Shown one piece after another: positions 43,421-51,922 of a stretch of DNA of 64,000 nucleotides. The notes under the pieces were generated by a model that saw nothing but the letters and a program-made list of their open reading frames with translations, ran no database searches and was not told where the DNA came from. Numbering within the stretch: position 1 is the first letter of the stretch; each line of letters begins with the position of its first letter. This DNA comes from BP-464 sp963825415. Lineage in GTDB: Bacteria; Actinomycetota; Thermoleophilia; Solirubrobacterales; Solirubrobacteraceae. The position numbers and the translations under genes were made by a program. The stretch covers positions 124,001 through 188,000 of the forward strand of contig CAWGTD010000009.1 in the NCBI GenBank assembly GCA_963825415.1. Reading direction: 5' to 3'.

Positions 43421-44349
43421 AGCTCGTGCGCCTCGCCCCGGTGGCGCTCGCCGCGATCGTGCTCGCGGGGTGCGGCGTGGGCTCGGGGTCGGACACCGGG
43501 CAGATCTCGGTGCTCGTCACGCGCGACTTCGGCCACGTACCGCTGCAGGGCTCGCCCGCCACCTACGAAGCGCCCGGCGGCGAGACGGCGATGCGCGCAC
43601 TGCAACGCAGCTTCAAGGTCAAGACGCGCTACGGCGGCGGGTTCGTGCAGAGCATCGACGGCCTCGCCGGCGGGACCAGCGGCGGGCGGCCCTTCGACTG
43701 GTTCTTCTACGTCAACGGCATCGAGTCGTCGAAGGGCGCGGCGGCGAACGCGCTGCATACCGGGGATGTCGTCTGGTGGGATCGCCACGACTGGGGCACG
43801 GCGATGCGCGTGCCCGCCGTGGTCGGCGCCTTCCCCGAGCCCTTCCGCCACGGTGCCGCGGGCAAGCGGTTCCCGGTGCGGATCGAGTGCGCCAAGGGCT
43901 CCGATGCGGCCTGCGCGACGGTCCAGAAGCGGCTCGGCGACGAGGGTGTGCTCGCCGGCCAGGCGGCGTTGGGTGCGCAGAGCGGCGAGAAGATCCTGCG
44001 GGTGGTCGTCGGGCCATGGCCGTCGATCCGCCACGACTTCGCGGCTTCCCTGCTCGAGCGCGGTCCGCAGGTCAGCGGCGTGTATGCGCGGCCCACGCGT
44101 GACGGCCGCATGATCGCCGTGCTCGACCCGCAGGGCCGCCAGGTGCGCACGCTGCTGTCGGGAACCGGGCTGATCGCCGCGACCGCAAGCGAGGACCTGC
44201 CACCGACGTGGGTCATCAGCGGGACCGACGCCGCCGGGGTGGCGCTCGCCGCCCGCAACCTCACCGCGGATGCATTGCACAACCACTTCGCGGTCGCGCT
44301 GGCCGACGACCTTCCGATCGCGCTGCCCCAGATCGGGCCGCCGAAGTGA
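43417..44349 (+). CDS. DUF4430 lipoprotein, third of the operon
   Basis: 310 residues from GTG 43417. Lipobox IVLAGC near residue 19, so membrane-anchored outside the cell. The DUF4430 domain is the most typical of the three: ETAMRALQRSFKVKTRYGGGF, FDWFFYVNGIESSKGAA, LHTGDVVWWDRHDWG. A further region of about 150 residues (FRHGAAGKRFPVRIECAKGS...) has no match I recognise. Candidate cobalamin-handling lipoprotein at the transporter. Confidence 0.82.
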   Translation: MKLVRLAPVALAAIVLAGCGVGSGSDTGQISVLVTRDFGHVPLQGSPATYEAPGGETAMRALQRSFKVKTRYGGGFVQSIDGLAGGTSGGRPFDWFFYVNGIESSKGAAANALHTGDVVWWDRHDWGTAMRVPAVVGAFPEPFRHGAAGKRFPVRIECAKGSDAACATVQKRLGDEGVLAGQAALGAQSGEKILRVVVGPWPSIRHDFAASLLERGPQVSGVYARPTRDGRMIAVLDPQGRQVRTLLSGTGLIAATASEDLPPTWVISGTDAAGVALAARNLTADALHNHFAVALADDLPIALPQIGPPK

Positions 44350-45224
44350 TCTACGCGCGCCGCGCCAGCCCGCTGCACGCCGCGCGGCCCGCCGCTTCGA
44401 TCGTCTGGTGCGCGGCGCTGGTGACGGCTGCACTCGTGATCGACCACCCGCTCGTGCTCGGCGTGCTGCTGGGCGTGACGATCGCGGCGGCCCCGCTGGC
44501 CGGCGTCGTCGACCGGGTGGCCGTGACCGCGCGGATCGGCGTGCCGATCGCCGTGCTGCTCGCGGCGATGAATCCGCTCGTCGTTCGCGAGGGGCTGACG
44601 GTGATCGCCCGCCTGGGCGAGGTCCCCTGGCTCGGCCGCCTCGACATCACGCTCGAGGCGACGGTCTACGGATCGATCCTGGGACTCCGCGCGCTGGTGG
44701 TCGTGTTGGCCTTCGGGCTCTACGCCGCCGCCGTCGATCCCGACGAGGTGCTGCGCCTGTTCCGGCGGCGCGGGCTGCGCTCGGCGCTGACGGTGACCGT
44801 GGCCACGCGCATGGTGGGTGTGCTGGAACGCGACGGGCGACGCCTCGCCGAGGGGCAGCGGTGCCGCGGCGAAGGCGCGCTCGGGACCGGCTCGCGCACG
44901 GCGCTGGTGAGGGCGGTCGCGGGCGGCGCGCTCGATCGCGCCCTCGACGTCGCCGCCGCGCTCGAGCTGCGCGGTTACGGCCTGCGCTCGGCGGGCGTGC
45001 GCACCGCGGCGCGCCTGCCCTGGTCGCGCCACGACCTCGCTTTCGGAGCCTCGGGGCTTGCCGTGATCGCGCTGACCGTGTTGGGCGAGGTGGGGAGCGC
45101 GAGCGCCTTCGAGGCCTATCCGCGCCTGCACGGCGCAAGCCTCGCCTCGGCGGCGCCGCTCGCCGCCGCGCTGCTCGTCTGCGCGCTGGCACCCTTCGCC
45201 GACCGCCGGGGGATCGAGCGATGA
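44346..45224 (+). CDS. ECF transporter transmembrane component (EcfT/CbiQ-like)
   Basis: 292 residues from GTG 44346. Four to six membrane helices (IVWCAALVTAALVI, VLGVLLGVTIAAAPLAGVV, IGVPIAVLLAAMNPLVV, ALVVVLAFGLYAA) and the cytoplasmic coupling region with basic helices (VLRLFRRRGLRSALTVTVATRMVGVLERDGRRLAEGQRCRGE). Couples ATPase and substrate components. GTGA overlap upstream. Confidence 0.85.
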   Translation: MIYARRASPLHAARPAASIVWCAALVTAALVIDHPLVLGVLLGVTIAAAPLAGVVDRVAVTARIGVPIAVLLAAMNPLVVREGLTVIARLGEVPWLGRLDITLEATVYGSILGLRALVVVLAFGLYAAAVDPDEVLRLFRRRGLRSALTVTVATRMVGVLERDGRRLAEGQRCRGEGALGTGSRTALVRAVAGGALDRALDVAAALELRGYGLRSAGVRTAARLPWSRHDLAFGASGLAVIALTVLGEVGSASAFEAYPRLHGASLASAAPLAAALLVCALAPFADRRGIER

Positions 45225-46834
45225 GCACCGAGGTCCTGAGCTTCGAGCAGGTCTCCTACGCCTATCCCGACACCGCGGTTCCGGCGCTGCGCGAGGTGTC
45301 GGTGAGCGTCGACGAGAGCGAGTTCGTCGTTGTCGCCGGCCTCTCCGCCTCCGGGAAGTCGACGTTCGTGCGAGCGGCGTCGGGCCTGGCTCCGCACGCG
45401 CTCGGCGGGACGTTCACGGGCCGTGTCGTAGTCGATGGTCTCGACACGCACGACCACGGGCCGGGCGAGCTGGCCGCCGTCGTCGGCACGGTGCTTCAGG
45501 ACCCCGAGACGCAGGTCGTGATGGGCAGCGTCCGCGCCGAGCTGGCCTTCCCGCTCGAGAACCGCGGCGAGCCGGCCGGCGCCGTCGCCCGCGGGGTCGA
45601 GGAGGTCGCGCTCGCGCTTGGCATCGCGCACCTGCTCGACCGCTCCACCGCCGAGCTGTCGGGCGGAGAGCTGCAGCGCGTGGCGCTCGGTGCCGCTCTG
45701 GTGGGACGCCCGCGGCTCGTGCTGCTCGACGAGCCGACGTCGCAGCTCGATCCCGTCGCCGGCGACGAGCTGATCTGGCTGCTGCGGCGGCTGAACGAGG
45801 AGTGGGGGACCGCGGTCGTGCTCGTCGAGCACCGCCTCGAGCGCTGCCTGCCGGCAGCCGACCGCGTGCTCGCGTTCGACCGCGGCGCGCTGGCGTTCGA
45901 CGGCGCGCCGACCGCCTTCCTGGGCTGGGCGACCGCCGAGCGGCCCGCGCTGGCCACGCCCGCCGCGCGGCTCTACGCGCTCGCCGGCCTCGAGCCGGCG
46001 CCGACCGGGGTCAAGCAGGCGCGCGCGGGGCTGCGCGCGCGTGGGCTTGCCCCCGAACCGAGCGATGCGCCATCCGCAGCTGCTCCGGCGCCGCGGCGCG
46101 GGTGGCGGCGTCGCGCCCCGGCCGACGCGGCGCTGCACGTCGACGGCGTCTGGCACGAGCTGCAGCGCGGGCGGGCGATCCTCGCGGGCATCGAGATGGT
46201 CGTTCGGCCCGGCGAGCGCGTCGCGCTGATGGGGCGCAACGGCGCCGGGAAATCCACGCTGCTGCGCCACGTCAAGGGCCTGCAGGAGCCGACGCGCGGG
46301 CGCATCCGCACCGCCGGGCCGGTGGCGCTGCTGCTCCAGCACCCCGGCGACCTGCTGCTCGCCGACCGCGTCGGCGACGAGCTGCCGCCGGAGGCGCTCG
46401 CGGAGGCGGGCCTCTCCGAGCTCGCCGACCGCCATCCCCGCGACCTGTCCGGCGGCGAGCGCCAGCGGCTCGCGCTCGCGGTCGCGATGGCCGGCGATCC
46501 ACCCGCGGTCGTCTGCCTGGACGAGCCGACCCGGGGGATGGACCGCGCGCGCAAGGCTGCGCTCGCCGACCAGATCCGCACGCTCGCCGCCGGTGGCGCG
46601 GCGGTCGTCGTCGCGACCCACGACCCCGAGTTCGCGGCCGCGTTCGCCGACCGCGTCGTGCTGCTGGCCGATGGGCGGGTGCTCGCCGACGGCCCGCCGG
46701 AGGAGATCCTGGCGGGCGGCTGGTACTTCGCCACCGAGACGGCCCGGATCCTGCGCGGCGCCGGTGGCGCGCTGACGCCCGAGCAGGGCGCCGCGCTGCT
46801 GCTCGTGCCCGGCCGCGAGGAGGTACCGGCGTGA
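45221..46834 (+). CDS. ECF transporter double ATPase (EcfA-EcfA' fusion)
   Basis: 537 residues, two ABC domains in one chain. Domain 1: Walker A GLSASGKST (one Gly changed to Ala), Q-loop LQDPETQ, signature LSGGELQ, Walker B LVLLDEPTSQLDP, H-loop VEHRLER. Linker of about 50 residues. Domain 2: GRNGAGKST, LLLQHPGDLL, LSGGERQ, VVCLDEPTRGMD, ATHD. A fused pair removes the need for two separate ATPases. Confidence 0.94.
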   Translation: MSTEVLSFEQVSYAYPDTAVPALREVSVSVDESEFVVVAGLSASGKSTFVRAASGLAPHALGGTFTGRVVVDGLDTHDHGPGELAAVVGTVLQDPETQVVMGSVRAELAFPLENRGEPAGAVARGVEEVALALGIAHLLDRSTAELSGGELQRVALGAALVGRPRLVLLDEPTSQLDPVAGDELIWLLRRLNEEWGTAVVLVEHRLERCLPAADRVLAFDRGALAFDGAPTAFLGWATAERPALATPAARLYALAGLEPAPTGVKQARAGLRARGLAPEPSDAPSAAAPAPRRGWRRRAPADAALHVDGVWHELQRGRAILAGIEMVVRPGERVALMGRNGAGKSTLLRHVKGLQEPTRGRIRTAGPVALLLQHPGDLLLADRVGDELPPEALAEAGLSELADRHPRDLSGGERQRLALAVAMAGDPPAVVCLDEPTRGMDRARKAALADQIRTLAAGGAAVVVATHDPEFAAAFADRVVLLADGRVLADGPPEEILAGGWYFATETARILRGAGGALTPEQGAALLLVPGREEVPA

Positions 46835-48615
46835 GCTGGGCGCTTGCCAGCTTCGTGGCGCTGGGTGTCGCGCTGGCGTTCGGGTTCGCCTGGTACGAGC
46901 GTTCGCGCCCGTCGGCGCGGCTGCTGGCCGTGGTGGGGACGCTGGCGGCGCTGGCGATCCTCGGGCGCATCGCGTTCGCGCCGGTGCCGAACGTCAAGCC
47001 GACGACCGACATCGTGCTGATCGCCGGCTACGCGCTCGGCGGGGCGCCCGGGTTCGCGGTCGGGGCGGTGGCGGCGCTGGGCTCGAACCTGTTCTTCGGT
47101 CAGGGCCCGTGGACGCCGTGGCAGATGTCGGCCTGGGGTCTCGTCGGGCTCTTCGGCGCCGGGCTGGCGCGCGCCTTCGGCGGCCGCAGACCCACCGCCT
47201 CCGGCGGCGTGTGCCCTGGCCGTGTACCGCTCGCGCTCGCCTGCGGGCTGGCCGGTCTCGCCTACGGAGCGATCCTCGACTTCTCGACCTGGGTGACGTT
47301 CACCGGCGAGCACACGCTGGGCCAGTACCTGGCGATCAGCGGGACGGCGCTGCCGTTCAACCTCGCCCACGCGATCGGCAACGTCGTCTTCTTCCTGGCC
47401 TTCGGCCCCGGGCTGATCGCCGCCGTGCAGCGTTGCCGCACGCGGTTCGCCGTGGTCTGGCAGCGGGCGCCGGGTGCCGCGCTGCCCGCGGTGTTGTTGG
47501 CGCTCGTGATCGGGGCCGCCGCGCTGGCGCCGGCCGGCACGGCGCGCGCCGCCGAGGACCCGGCCGCCGCGCGAGCGCTCAGCTATCTGGAAGGCGCGCG
47601 CAACGCCGACGGCGGCTGGGGCGCGGCGCCCGGCCAGGCCTCTGACGGGCTTCACACCGCATGGGCGGCGTACGCGCTGGCGGCCTCGGGCGTGCGCCCC
47701 GACGCGCACTCGCCGCCGGCGAGCGCGCTGCTCGTGACCCGGCTGGGGCGCTCGCGCAACATCGGCGACGTCGAGCGCACGATCCTCGGCCTGCTCGCCT
47801 GCGGCGGCAACCCACGCGACGCGGGGGGTCGCGACCTCGTCGCCGAGCTGCTCGCCCGCCGTCGCAAGGACGGCTCGTTCGGCGGCTACGTCAGCTACTC
47901 GTCCTACGCGATCCTGGCGCTGAAGGCCGCGGGCGAGCAGCGAGGCATCGCCGCGGCCGCCCGCTGGATCGCGAAGCAGGCCAACCGCGACGGCGGCTTC
48001 AACGTCTTCCGCCGCGGCTCGGCGAGCAACGCCGATGACTCCAGCGGCGCGATCCAGGCGCTGATCGCCGCCGGCCGCCGCTCCACCAACACCGTGCGCA
48101 ACGCGATCCGCTACCTGCGCCGCGCCCAGCACCGCGACGGCGGCTACTCGCTCAGCGCCGGAGCACCCACCAACGCCCAGTCGACCGCCTTCGCGACGCT
48201 GGCGCTCGTCGCCTCGAAGATCGATCCCGAGAGCGTCACCCGCAACAACCGCTCACCCCTCGACTACATCCGCGCCCTGCAGCGAAAGGACGGCAGCGTC
48301 AGCTACTCGCGCTCGAGCCGCCAGACGCCCGTCTGGGTGACCGCGCAGGCGCTGCTGGCACTGCGCCGCCAGACCCTGCCAGTCCTCGCGCCGCCAACCG
48401 GCCCCGCAGCGTCGACCACCCGCGCCACTCGAGCGGGTGGCGCCGTCCGCAGGCGGATTGGGCCTCGCGCAGCGAGGTCCAAACGAACGGACGGCGACAG
48501 GACCCGCTCGCCCCGGGGCTCGCAGCACGAGCCGCCCGCGCTCGCCACCCCGGTCCGCGCCCACACCGCGGGCGCCGCGCTCGCGCTGTTGTTCGACGGC
48601 CTGCTGCGCACATGA
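46831..48615 (+). CDS. ECF substrate-binding (S) component fused to squalene-cyclase-type alpha/alpha-barrel
   Basis: 594 residues from GTG 46831. Residues 1-215 are a six-helix S component; VKPTTDIVLIAGYALGGAPG and SNLFFGQGPWTPWQMSAWGLVG match B12-type ECF S components. After one more membrane helix (PAVLLALVIGAAALAP, ending near residue 240), residues about 243-520 hold five repeats of the prenyltransferase/squalene-oxidase type (NADGGWG, RKDGSFGGY, NRDGGFN, HRDGGYSL, RKDGSVSY). These predict an extracytoplasmic alpha/alpha-barrel. A similar barrel is the main cobalamin-binding domain of transcobalamin. The last 75 residues are low-complexity and overlie a nested RNA hairpin. Confidence 0.85.
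   Translation: MSWALASFVALGVALAFGFAWYERSRPSARLLAVVGTLAALAILGRIAFAPVPNVKPTTDIVLIAGYALGGAPGFAVGAVAALGSNLFFGQGPWTPWQMSAWGLVGLFGAGLARAFGGRRPTASGGVCPGRVPLALACGLAGLAYGAILDFSTWVTFTGEHTLGQYLAISGTALPFNLAHAIGNVVFFLAFGPGLIAAVQRCRTRFAVVWQRAPGAALPAVLLALVIGAAALAPAGTARAAEDPAAARALSYLEGARNADGGWGAAPGQASDGLHTAWAAYALAASGVRPDAHSPPASALLVTRLGRSRNIGDVERTILGLLACGGNPRDAGGRDLVAELLARRRKDGSFGGYVSYSSYAILALKAAGEQRGIAAAARWIAKQANRDGGFNVFRRGSASNADDSSGAIQALIAAGRRSTNTVRNAIRYLRRAQHRDGGYSLSAGAPTNAQSTAFATLALVASKIDPESVTRNNRSPLDYIRALQRKDGSVSYSRSSRQTPVWVTAQALLALRRQTLPVLAPPTGPAASTTRATRAGGAVRRRIGPRAARSKRTDGDRTRSPRGSQHEPPALATPVRAHTAGAALALLFDGLLRT
47188..47219 (+). repeat. Dispersed 32-nt palindromic element, copy 2
   Basis: Parts: AGACCCAC, stem CGCC-TCC-GGCG, then GCGTGTGCCCTGG. 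Relative to copy 1 the stem pair at positions 9 and 19 changes from G-C to C-G, keeping pairing. In frame within a cytoplasmic loop of the S component. Confidence 0.6.
48430..48510 (+). other. Nested three-stem inverted repeat (possible structured RNA or REP-like element)
   Basis: Outer stem CGAGCGGGT (48430-48438) / ACCCGCTCG (48502-48510). Middle stem CGCCGTCCG (48441-48449) / CGGACGGCG (48488-48496). Inner hairpin TTGGGCCTCGC (48458-48468), loop GCA, GCGAGGTCCAA (48472-48482) with one G-U pair. It lies in the low-complexity tail of the S-component gene, 126 bp before pntA. Confidence 0.6.
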
Positions 48616-48636
48616 GGCGCTAGGGTCCGGCGCCGC

Positions 48637-49755
48637 ATGAGGGTCGGTGTGCCGAAGGAGACCGCCGAGGGCGAGCGCCGGGTGGCGCTGGTCCCCGACG
48701 TGGTGCGCAAGCTCGCCGCCAAGGACATCGAGGTCCTGGTCGAGCCCGGCGCGGGCGAGCAGGCGCTGATCCCCGACTCGCTCTACGAGGAGGCCGGGGC
48801 GAAGGTCACGCCCGAGGTCTGGGGCGCCGACGTGGTGGTCAAGGTCGCCCCGCCCACACAGGAGGAGATCGGCAAGCTCGGCGACGGCACGCTGCTCGTC
48901 GGGTTCCTGGCGCCCCGCACGCAGCCGGAGACCATCGAGGCGCTCAAGTCGGCCGGCGTGACGGCGTTCGCGATGGAGGCGATCCCGCGCATCAGCCGCG
49001 CCCAGGCGATGGACGCGCTGAGCTCGCAGGCCAACGTCGGCGGCTACAAGGCCGCCCTGCTGGGCGCCCAGCACTCGACGCGCTTCTACCCGATGCTGAT
49101 GACCGCGGCGGGCACGATCCCGCCCGCCAAGGTGCTCGTCCTCGGCGTGGGCGTCGCCGGGCTGCAGGCGCTCGCCACGGCGAGGCGTCTCGGCGCGCAG
49201 ACCACCGGCTACGACGTGCGTCCCGAGGTCGCCGAGCAGGTGAAGTCGCTGGGCGCCCAATGGCTCGACCTCGGCATCGAGGCGGCGGGGGAGGGCGGCT
49301 ACGCCCGCGAGCTGACCGACGAGGAGAAGGCGCAGCAGCAGCAGGCGCTGACCGACGCGATCAAGAAGTTCGACGTCGTCATCACCACCGCCCTCGTCCC
49401 CGGGCGCCCCGCGCCGCGGCTCGTCACCGCCGAGGCGGTCGAGGGGATGAAGCCGGGCAGCGTGATCGTCGACATGGCCGGCGAGGCCGGCGGCAACTGC
49501 GAGCTGACCGAGCCCGGTCAGGTGGTCGTCAAGCACGACGTGACGATCGCCTCGCCGCTGAACCTCCCGTCGACGATGCCCGAGCACGCCAGCCAGCTCT
49601 ACGCGCGCAACGTCCAGTCGCTGCTCGAGCTGTTCCTCGACGAGGAGGGCAACCTCGCGCTGAACTGGGACGACGAGGTGATCGCCGGCGCGTGCGTGAC
49701 CCGCGATCCGGGCACACGCGGCGGTACGCCGCGGGTCGGGGAGGCTCCGGCCTGA
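48637..49755 (+). CDS. pntA: NAD(P) transhydrogenase subunit alpha, soluble part
   Basis: 372 residues. Alanine-dehydrogenase/PNT N-terminal domain (RVGVPKETAEGERRVALVPD) and NAD-binding domain (VLVLGVGVAGLQALATARRLGA, TTGYDVRPE). The transmembrane part is a separate gene, the three-subunit split form. With the two next genes it makes the proton-translocating transhydrogenase exchanging hydride between NADH and NADP+. The final 18 residues come from a dispersed repeat copy. Confidence 0.95.
   Translation: MRVGVPKETAEGERRVALVPDVVRKLAAKDIEVLVEPGAGEQALIPDSLYEEAGAKVTPEVWGADVVVKVAPPTQEEIGKLGDGTLLVGFLAPRTQPETIEALKSAGVTAFAMEAIPRISRAQAMDALSSQANVGGYKAALLGAQHSTRFYPMLMTAAGTIPPAKVLVLGVGVAGLQALATARRLGAQTTGYDVRPEVAEQVKSLGAQWLDLGIEAAGEGGYARELTDEEKAQQQQALTDAIKKFDVVITTALVPGRPAPRLVTAEAVEGMKPGSVIVDMAGEAGGNCELTEPGQVVVKHDVTIASPLNLPSTMPEHASQLYARNVQSLLELFLDEEGNLALNWDDEVIAGACVTRDPGTRGGTPRVGEAPA
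49708..49738 (-). repeat. Dispersed palindromic element, copy 3
   Basis: Minus strand: CGACCCGC, stem GGCG-TAC-CGCC, then GCGTGTGCCCGG. Stem pair 12/16 changes from C-G to G-C relative to copy 1, again preserving pairing. Encodes the extreme C-terminus of pntA on the other strand. Confidence 0.55.
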
Positions 49756-50069
49756 TGCTGCTCACCAACCTGGCCATCCTCGTGCTCAGCGGGTTCGTCG
49801 GCTTCGCCGTGATCTCCAAGGTCCCGAACACCCTGCACACGCCGCTGATGTCCGGCACCAACGCGATCCACGGGATCGTGCTGCTCGGCGGACTGCTCGT
49901 GCTCGGCGTCTCCGGCGACGGCACGTTCAACAAGGTCATCCTCACGATCGCGATCGCCTTCGGGACGATCAACATCGTCGGCGGCTTCCTGGTGACCGAC
50001 CGGATGCTCGAGATGTTCAAGGGCAAGAAGCCGCCGAAGGCCGCCGAGATCGAGGAGAAGGCGGAGTGA
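49755..50069 (+). CDS. pntAB: NAD(P) transhydrogenase subunit alpha, membrane part
   Basis: 104 residues from ATG 49755 (the A shared with the pntA stop). Three membrane helices: LTNLAILVLSGFVGFAVI, the conserved VPNTLHTPLMSGTNAIHGIVLLGGLLVLG, and VILTIAIAFGTINIVGGFLVT. Proton-channel half of the alpha subunit. Confidence 0.94.
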   Translation: MLLTNLAILVLSGFVGFAVISKVPNTLHTPLMSGTNAIHGIVLLGGLLVLGVSGDGTFNKVILTIAIAFGTINIVGGFLVTDRMLEMFKGKKPPKAAEIEEKAE

Positions 50070-51479
50070 TCCTCGCGGCGATCAGCCAGGACGCCATCAA
50101 GGCGCTCTACATCGTCGCCTTCGCCCTGTTCATCTACGGGCTGATGGGGCTGACCGGCCCGCGCACCGCGGTGCGCGGCAACCGGATCGCCGCTGCGGGC
50201 ATGGTCATCGCGATCATCGCGACGCTGCTCGACAAGCAGATCGACAACTGGGCGCTGATCGTCGTCGGCCTCGTCGTCGGGACCGCGATCGGCGTCCCCG
50301 CGGCGCTGCAGGTGCGCATGACCGCGATGCCGCAGATGGTCGCGCTGTTCAACGGCGTCGGCGGCGGCGCGATCTTCCTCATCGCCTGGGCGGAGTTCCG
50401 CCACACCGGCGGCTGGGCCGACGACCCGACCTACGTCCCGGTCTTCGAGTGCTTCGCGGCGATCGTCGGCTCGATCTCGTTCTGGGGCTCGAACATCGCG
50501 TTCGGAAAGCTCCAGGAGATCCTGCCCGGCCGGCCGATCACGCTCGGCCGCGCACAATCGGTGCTCAACCTGCTGCTGCTCGTCTGCGCGGTGGCCTGCT
50601 CGGTGCTGATCATCGCGGGCTCGACCGATTCGGAGGCCGTGTTCATCCTCGGCGTGCTGGTCGCGGCGGCGATCCTCGGCAACTTCGTCGTGCTGCCGAT
50701 CGGCGGCGCCGACATGCCGGTCGTCATCTCGCTGCTCAACGCGTTCACCGGCCTGAGCGCCGCCGCCACCGGCGTCGCGCTGTCGAACTACGCCCTGATC
50801 GTCGCCGGCATGATCGTCGGCGCCTCGGGCTCGATCCTCACCAACCTGATGGCGCAGGCGATGAACCGCTCGATCCCGAGCATCGTGGCCGGCGGGTTCG
50901 GCGGCGTGGTCACCACGCGGAGGGACGACCGACGACGGCGTCGAGCGGACCGTCCGCTCGACCAGCGCCGCCGACGCGGCGATCCAGATGACCTACGCGA
51001 ATCGCGTTGTAGTTGTTCCCGGCTACGGCATGGCGGTCGCCCAGGCCCAGCACGCGGTGCGCGAGATGACCAAGCTGCTGGAGGCCAAGGGCATCGAGGT
51101 CGCCTTCGCGATCCATCCGGTCGCGGGGCGCATGCCGGGGCACATGAACGTGCTGCTGGCCGAGGCCGACGTGCCCTACGAGCAGCTCAAGGAGCTCGAC
51201 GACGCCAACGCGGAATTCGGGCGCACCGACGTCTCGCTCGTCATCGGTGCCAACGACGTCACCAATCCCGACGCGCGCGAAAAGGCCGACTCGCCGATCT
51301 ACGGCATGCCGATCCTCAACGTCGACGAGTCCGCGTCGGTCATCGTCCTCAAGCGCTCGATGAACTCCGGCTTCGCAGGCATCGACAACCCGCTCTTCTA
51401 CGACGAGAAGACCGCGATGCTCTTCGGCGACGCAAAGACTTCGGTGAGCGAGATCACCGAAGAGCTCAAAGCCCTGTAG
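50066..51479 (+). CDS. pntB: NAD(P) transhydrogenase subunit beta, one apparent frameshift
   Basis: GTG 50066 overlaps the previous stop. Nine-helix membrane region up to about residue 280 (ending SIVAGGFGG), then a frame break near 50917-50922. A +1 frame continues GTTDDGVERTVRSTSAADAA and the NADP-binding domain (VVVVPGYGMAVAQAQHAVREM, FAIHPVAGRMPGHMNVLLAEA, GANDVTNPDAR) to 51479. All dIII motifs are intact, so a one-base insertion error is likely; if real, the enzyme would be inactive. Confidence 0.85.
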
Positions 51480-51481
51480 TC

Positions 51482-51922
51482 ATGGTGGTCCGGCCGGTCC
51501 GAGCCGCCGACTTCCAGGCAGTCTGCGGGCTGCTCGCCGAGCTCGGGCGCCCGGCGGTCGGGTCGCGCACCGAAGACGTCTGCCGCGCCACCTTCGAAGC
51601 CGACCTCGCCGATCCCTCCGCCGACCACCTGCTCGCGCTCGACGACGGCGACACGCCGGTCGGGTTCTGCTCGCTGCACTACCGGCGCCGGCTCAACCAG
51701 CCGGTCGAGGAGGCGTGGATCCCCGACCTGATCGTGGCCGACCGCGTGCGCGGGACCGGGGTGGGGCGGGCGCTGCTGGTCGAGGCCGAGCGGCGCGCAA
51801 TCGATCGCGGCTGTCACCACATCACGCTCGAGTCCGGCCACGCGCGCACGCGCGCGCACGGGGTCTACGTCGCGGCTGGGTTCCAGGACACCGGCCGCCA
51901 GTTCGGCAAGCGCCTGAGCTAG
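51482..51922 (+). CDS. GNAT-family N-acetyltransferase
   Basis: 146 residues from ATG 51482. Typical GNAT core: RPVRAADFQAVCGLLAELG, then WIPDLIVADRVRGTGVGRALLVEAERRA (acetyl-CoA pyrophosphate loop RGTGVG) and GVYVAAGFQDTGRQF. Acceptor unknown. Two bases after pntB. Confidence 0.92.
   Translation: MVVRPVRAADFQAVCGLLAELGRPAVGSRTEDVCRATFEADLADPSADHLLALDDGDTPVGFCSLHYRRRLNQPVEEAWIPDLIVADRVRGTGVGRALLVEAERRAIDRGCHHITLESGHARTRAHGVYVAAGFQDTGRQFGKRLS

Noticed and set aside
50900..50990. Programmed frameshift in pntB
   Set aside because: No slippery heptamer, stimulatory structure or in-frame early stop arrangement is evident, and similar breaks occur in unrelated genes, so sequence error is preferred.
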